A stretch of DNA of 64,000 nucleotides from Verrucomicrobiales bacterium (GTDB lineage Bacteria > Verrucomicrobiota > Verrucomicrobiia > Verrucomicrobiales > DEV007). The position numbers and the translations under genes were made by a program. The stretch lies in the NCBI GenBank assembly GCA_012960505.1, contig DUBC01000019.1, forward strand, positions 56,683 through 120,682, given 5' to 3'. The notes beneath the pieces were generated by a model. It saw only the letters and a list, made by a program, of their open reading frames with translations. It did not search any database and was not told the DNA's origin. Shown here in pieces: positions 59,940 through 64,000 of this stretch (positions are counted from its first letter, which is position 1; each line of letters opens with the position of its first letter).

Positions 59940-61823
59940 ATGCGGTTTCTCCTTCTCATTTCTCCATTTATCCTCAGTCTAGCAATCATTGGTTGCGGAG
60001 ATCAGGACCATTCTGTTGAGGAGGAAAAGACAGGAATAACTGAAAAACAAGACGACAAGGACATTCTCGCATCAATCGATGCCGTGATCCCACTAGAACC
60101 AATCGGCTTGGTCAGTGAGAGTCTGCACAAGGAACCCAAAAAGGATCCTTGGAAAGGAGAAGTTTTCAATGAACTGGCTGATTCTCAGCTCAAAGATCTG
60201 GGAGAAATCATAAAGAACCCAAAAACTATTTCACAAGTCGATACATCCGGCCTGATAGCTAATAATTTTCAACCTACTCAATTAGCTCCAACAAATCTGA
60301 AAACTGTTTTCAATGATTCCTCATTCAAAGTCTTAAGGAACGCCCAGGAAAAACAATTACCAGAAGAAAAAAAATCTCTAAAGGAAGCTCTCAATGAATT
60401 AGTTAAACCATTATGGGAAGCAACAAAAATTGATGTGGAATTCAAAACCTTTAATGTTTCAATTAATGAAGCAGGGAAATCTACGAGTGAATCCTATGTA
60501 GAGATTATCGGTCACACCCAAAAAGAAATCATCAGTCAGAAAGCACGTTGGGGCTGTGTATGGGACTGGGCATCAACTTCAGATCCACCCAAAATCATAT
60601 CGATCAAAGTAAATGAATTCGAGCAAAGCATCGGCACACTCGATAAGGGCACTTCCCTATTCAGTGACTGTACCGGGTCCGTTTTTAGTCAATGCAAGGA
60701 CTTTAACAATCAATTCCTTAGGGGCACAGATTACTGGGCATCCAGACTGGAAAACCGTTACGGCATAGGACTCTCTGGTTGGCACGGAATCACTATCGGT
60801 GATGTTAATGGTGACGGGCTAGATGATATTTATGTCTGTGAACCTGGGAGTTTACCTAATCGATTATTTATTAGCAAATCTGATGGACAACTCATTGATG
60901 CGTCTTCACTTTCCGGAACCGACTTCAGATTGCAAACACAATCAGCACTGTTCCTTGACATGGACAATGACGGAGACCAGGACCTCGTCATCGCCACTAC
61001 GCTCGGCATAATATTTATGGCCAATGACGGGAAAGCAAACTTCTCGGTAAAGACCACTAAATTGATTCCAGAATCTGCCCCAATGTGCATCAGTGCCGCT
61101 GATTTTGACCTGGACGGAGACCTTGACCTTCATGTCGGGTGCTACTCCTTGCGACGCTCTTCGGTTCACGGGAACGGGAACCAGATGCTTGCTCGCCCGA
61201 TTCCTTACCATGACGCCAATAACGGTGGCCGTAACGTCCTATTGAGAAACGATCTGAATTGGCAATTCAAGAACGTCACCGTGAGCATTGGAATGGATAA
61301 TAATAATCGACGATTCACTCTCGCCTCTTCATGGGAGGACTACGACCAGGATGGGGACCCTGATCTTTATGTCGCCAACGATTATGGACGCAATAATCTT
61401 TACAGAAATGATAGGGACAGCTCAGGCAAGACACAGTTCGTCGATGTCGCCGCAGAAGCTGGAGTCGAGGACATGTCAGCAGGAATGTCTGTTTCTTGGT
61501 CAGACGCTGACGGGGACGGGGACCAGGACCTTTACGTGAGTAACATGTGGTCCTCCGCAGGAAACCGCATCGCTTACCAACGCCAATTTCAGAGAGGAGC
61601 AGATCAGGAATCGATCACAGGTTTCCGACGACACGCGAGGGGCAATTCTCTTTTCTTAAACTCCGGGGACGGTAAATTTAAAGATGTCAGCATCGAAGCC
61701 GGAGTGACCATGGGGAGGTGGTCCTGGGGATCAAGGTTTGCGGATATTAATAATGATGGGCTGCAGGACATTATCGTCGGGAATGGCTTCATCACACAAT
61801 CCGGTGACACTAGTGACTTGTGA
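59940..61823 (+). CDS. FG-GAP/CRTAC1-type lipoprotein, first part (ends at in-frame TGA)
   Basis: Starts with a lipoprotein signal (MRFLLLISPFILSLAIIGC; Cys19 anchor). An N-terminal region of about 250 residues of no known family leads into FG-GAP/VCBS repeats (about 275-620): DVNGDGLDD, DMDNDGDQD, DFDLDGDLD, DYDQDGDPD, DADGDGDQD and DINNDGLQD Ca loops. The frame ends at TGA 61821-61823 after GFITQSGDTSDL, but the following codons read on in the same frame (S-F-Y-W-R-Q-V-V-A-Q-S-P), the expected continuation. See the next feature and findings. It is divergent from the SCO1 gene with 13-142 bp between starts. Confidence 0.85.
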   Translation: MRFLLLISPFILSLAIIGCGDQDHSVEEEKTGITEKQDDKDILASIDAVIPLEPIGLVSESLHKEPKKDPWKGEVFNELADSQLKDLGEIIKNPKTISQVDTSGLIANNFQPTQLAPTNLKTVFNDSSFKVLRNAQEKQLPEEKKSLKEALNELVKPLWEATKIDVEFKTFNVSINEAGKSTSESYVEIIGHTQKEIISQKARWGCVWDWASTSDPPKIISIKVNEFEQSIGTLDKGTSLFSDCTGSVFSQCKDFNNQFLRGTDYWASRLENRYGIGLSGWHGITIGDVNGDGLDDIYVCEPGSLPNRLFISKSDGQLIDASSLSGTDFRLQTQSALFLDMDNDGDQDLVIATTLGIIFMANDGKANFSVKTTKLIPESAPMCISAADFDLDGDLDLHVGCYSLRRSSVHGNGNQMLARPIPYHDANNGGRNVLLRNDLNWQFKNVTVSIGMDNNNRRFTLASSWEDYDQDGDPDLYVANDYGRNNLYRNDRDSSGKTQFVDVAAEAGVEDMSAGMSVSWSDADGDGDQDLYVSNMWSSAGNRIAYQRQFQRGADQESITGFRRHARGNSLFLNSGDGKFKDVSIEAGVTMGRWSWGSRFADINNDGLQDIIVGNGFITQSGDTSDL

Positions 61824-61851
61824 AGCTTCTACTGGCGCCAGGTCGTGGCGC
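61821..61851 (+). promoter_or_regulatory. in-frame TGA with SECIS-like hairpin
   Basis: TGA at 61821-61823 is followed after 11 bases by GCGCCA (61835-61840), loop GGTCG (61841-61845) and TGGCGC (61846-61851): a perfect 6-bp stem with a 5-base loop starting 17 bases after the TGA. This meets the general bacterial SECIS description as I recall it (apical loop 16-37 nt after UGA, loop of 3-14 nt, G among its first two bases). The loop sequence GGUC also resembles that of the E. coli fdhF element. Chance cannot be excluded. Confidence 0.45.
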
Positions 61852-63923
61852 AATCACCCCTGAAAGAGGTTTCAAGTTTGGAAATAAAAAGCTACCTTCA
61901 AAATTGGGATGCTCTCGGCTCCATGATAACTCGGGGCCGTTCTTTCAGTGGATACGAAAAGAACTGCTGTTTTCTAAATCTCGGCTCAGAGACAATAGGA
62001 TCTGGTATTAAATTCGCAGACATTTCAGCCGCGAGCGGTCTGAATTTAATCGATGATACTAGAGCAATTATCGCAACAGACTGGGACCATGACGGAGACC
62101 TTGATCTTTGGTCCACGAACCGAGAAGGACCAAGGATCCGTTTCCTCAAAAACAATCTGAAAAAAGACCAAAGATCAGGTTCTGTCAGTTTCTATCTGGA
62201 AGGAAAAACATGCAACCTTGACGCGATCGGCGCAAAACTGACTCTCGTCATGGGACCTAGGAAAATGACGCATGTACTGAGAGCTGGCGGTGGTTTCCTC
62301 AGCCAATCCAGCAAGCGGATACTTTTCGGGATGGGAAAAAATGATTCTGAAAAGGGAACTCTCGAAGTGTCCTGGCCGGGAGGAGGAAAAGAAACTTTTG
62401 AGGGGATCATTCCAGGCTCAGTGTACCGCATCGTGCAGGGTTCAGGAAAGGCACAGGAAAAAACAAAGAAAGAACGCAAAATTAATCTTCCCGAATCAAG
62501 GCCCGAACCACAGAGTCAAACTGAGCGGGCGAGAATCATCCTGACCCAAAGAGTTAAGGCACCACTCATAGAATATGTTGATTTTAAGGGTCAATTAAAC
62601 CGATATCAGCCAGAAAAGAATGGGAAATCACCTACTCTGATCAATCTCTGGGCAAGCTGGTGCGCACCGTGCATGGCAGAATTATCTGATTTTAAAAACC
62701 ATTTTAGCCAGATCCAATCCAAGAACTTACAAATCATTGCACTGACGACCGAATTCATCACTGAGGATGGATCTGAACCGGATCTTACAAAAGCCAAAGA
62801 ACTCATCAAAAAAAATAATTATCCGTTCAAGGTCGGCGTCACGGATGCGAAGAGCCTACGACTTCTTACCGTATTACATCATCAAATATTTTCCCGGGAA
62901 CGCCCACTGCCCCTGCCCTCAAGTTTTCTTTTTGATAAACATGGTCAACTAGCAATCATCTACAGGGGCCCAATCAGCTCCGATCAACTGATCGAAGACA
63001 TAAATTTATTGAACGCTTCACCGAGAGCGGTTTCTCAAGCCTCCTTCCCTTTCAAAAGCAACGACGGATCGGAACACTTTAAGATCGGAACACTGGACTT
63101 TGCTAAGGCCTATCAGGAAGGCGGTTACTTTCAAGAGGCCCGACTCGAAGCTCAAAAATTAACCAGTGAAGTAACAAATGAAAAAGATAATTCAAGCCCA
63201 ATCGATAAAGCCAAGGCCTGGATCTTCATTGCAGCTCTGGAACAGAGCCAAAAGAACTGGAAAGTAGCAGCCGAAGCGTATCAGGAAGCTATTAATCTTT
63301 TACCCAATCAACCATTACTGAAAATTCAATCCGGTGTCGTACTATGGATGGCAGAGGACCATGCCGCTGCAAATGCTGCGTTCAAAGAAACAGCCGCAGC
63401 CGGATCCAATAGCCCCGTAATATTGGATACTCTTGGTAAGGCCCACCAACAGATTGACAGAGAAAAAGAAGCCATTGATTTCTTCAATGCCGCAATTGCC
63501 CTCAAACCTGAACACATTCCATACCAGATCAATCTTGCCATTGCTCATCAGAGAAACAAGGATCCCTCAGAAGCAGTCAAAATTTATCGCAAGATCATTG
63601 CCAAAAACGACCTTGTTCTTAATGCCAAAAATAATCTTGCCTGGATACTCGCGACAGACCCTGATGACAAGGTAAGGGACGCAAAGTCCGCTCTAAAATT
63701 ATCCGAGGAATTGAATCAACAAACGGGTCATAAGAACTTTGCAACTTTGGACACATTGGCCGCAGCCCAGGCAGAAAACGGTCAATTTGCTGAAGCCGTT
63801 ATAACAATTAATAAAGCAATCAAAAGCGCACGAGCTGCAGGGAAACTCCAAATCGTTGATAAACTCCTGCAAAAAGCAGGCATTTACGGCTCAAAGAATC
63901 CCTACAGAAGCAACAGAAAGTAG
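61845..63923 (+). CDS. ASPIC/UnbV-thioredoxin-TPR protein, second part of the same reading frame
   Basis: Open from TGA 61823 in the same frame as the preceding part; GTG 61845 is the first possible start if translated separately. Without the upstream part it would lack a signal peptide, which argues it is one gene. Domains: last FG-GAP loop (TDWDHDGDLDLWS), ASPIC/UnbV (about 120-200, LDAIGAKLTLVMGPRKMTHV), thioredoxin-like domain (about 255-400, INLWASWCAPCMAELSDF, active-site Cys273 and Cys276) and TPR (about 430-650). In the joined frame (1,327 residues plus one recoded site) the Cys pair is at about 908 and 911. Confidence 0.8.
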   Translation: MAQSPLKEVSSLEIKSYLQNWDALGSMITRGRSFSGYEKNCCFLNLGSETIGSGIKFADISAASGLNLIDDTRAIIATDWDHDGDLDLWSTNREGPRIRFLKNNLKKDQRSGSVSFYLEGKTCNLDAIGAKLTLVMGPRKMTHVLRAGGGFLSQSSKRILFGMGKNDSEKGTLEVSWPGGGKETFEGIIPGSVYRIVQGSGKAQEKTKKERKINLPESRPEPQSQTERARIILTQRVKAPLIEYVDFKGQLNRYQPEKNGKSPTLINLWASWCAPCMAELSDFKNHFSQIQSKNLQIIALTTEFITEDGSEPDLTKAKELIKKNNYPFKVGVTDAKSLRLLTVLHHQIFSRERPLPLPSSFLFDKHGQLAIIYRGPISSDQLIEDINLLNASPRAVSQASFPFKSNDGSEHFKIGTLDFAKAYQEGGYFQEARLEAQKLTSEVTNEKDNSSPIDKAKAWIFIAALEQSQKNWKVAAEAYQEAINLLPNQPLLKIQSGVVLWMAEDHAAANAAFKETAAAGSNSPVILDTLGKAHQQIDREKEAIDFFNAAIALKPEHIPYQINLAIAHQRNKDPSEAVKIYRKIIAKNDLVLNAKNNLAWILATDPDDKVRDAKSALKLSEELNQQTGHKNFATLDTLAAAQAENGQFAEAVITINKAIKSARAAGKLQIVDKLLQKAGIYGSKNPYRSNRK

Positions 63924-63989
63924 GTTTTTTTACTTTACCTGAGGCCGTCTGATCTGGCTTAATTGGTATCAACCTTAACTTCCACAATA

Positions 63990-64000
63990 ATGAAAACACT
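63990..64000 (+). CDS. possible start of a further gene (partial)
   Basis: ATG at 63990 begins an open stretch of three codons (M-K-T) before the window ends, 67 bp after the previous stop and on the same strand. Too short to assign; only the position of a start is suggested. Confidence 0.25.

Noticed and set aside
60790..61790. Asp/Gly-rich repeats as DNA repeats or a CRISPR-like array
   Set aside because: They are protein-level FG-GAP calcium loops with diverged DNA; spacing and bases vary.
63916..63945. AAAGTA and TACTTT inverted repeat around a T-run at the end of the thioredoxin/TPR gene
   Set aside because: The T-run is in the loop rather than after the stem and the stem is AT-rich; not a normal intrinsic terminator.

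Overview
The window looks like a chromosome segment of a free-living, Gram-negative member of the Planctomycetota/Verrucomicrobiota superphylum, most likely a Verrucomicrobiota bacterium. The evidence is paired DUF1501 and DUF1549/DUF1553 cytochrome-type genes, CotH/lamin-tail giant proteins, FG-GAP/ASPIC-UnbV lipoproteins, an ExbB-ExbD-TonB set, and several conserved genes without a known function. The base composition is AT-rich, genes are densely packed, and many starts lack an obvious Shine-Dalgarno. No phage, IS element, CRISPR array or rRNA was seen.

Layout. (1) 1-3.7 kb, minus strand: a TonB-like protein, ExbB, ExbD, peptide deformylase and a partial SGNH hydrolase in one tight run. 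(2) 3.8-6.0 kb: the redox repressor Rex and a TPR protein. (3) 6.3-7.9 kb, plus strand: a small exported protein and an M23 peptidase. (4) 7.9-21 kb, minus strand: M20 peptidase, M50 protease, xylose isomerase, an unknown protein, glutamate synthase (gltB/gltD), PheA, ScpB and an OmpH/Skp chaperone. (5) 21-24.4 kb: a HEAT/TPR protein followed by a decayed PQQ-type propeller pseudogene. (6) 24.4-36.7 kb: ilvD, serA, a hybrid kinase without its phospho-acceptor histidine, polX, plsY, gpsA, an unknown basic protein, and an APS kinase fused to a degenerate ATP-sulfurylase. (7) 36.7-42.2 kb: an argC-argJ-argB-argD-argF operon on the minus strand, giving the acetyl-recycling route to citrulline. (8) 42.3-47.5 kb: tRNA-Pro(GGG), trmD, prfB with its +1 programmed frameshift, recO, a TPR protein, a SenB-like glycosyltransferase and a HAD phosphatase. 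(9) 47.5-64 kb: an accessory block of large exported proteins (DUF1501, PSD1 cytochrome/LamG, CotH, SCO1-FG-GAP-ASPIC lipoprotein) facing a divergent FG-GAP/ASPIC/thioredoxin/TPR lipoprotein.

Most of the window is amino-acid biosynthesis (Glu, Phe, Ser, branched-chain, Arg) plus housekeeping. The most unusual part is the right-hand block. There, one 1,328-codon reading frame is interrupted by a single in-frame TGA at 61821-61823. It is followed by a 6-bp perfect hairpin with loop GGTCG at the spacing expected of a bacterial SECIS element. Whether this is selenocysteine recoding or a nonsense mutation cannot be settled from this sequence alone. A SenB-like (selenosugar synthase family) gene at 45.9 kb is a weak, independent hint of selenium metabolism.
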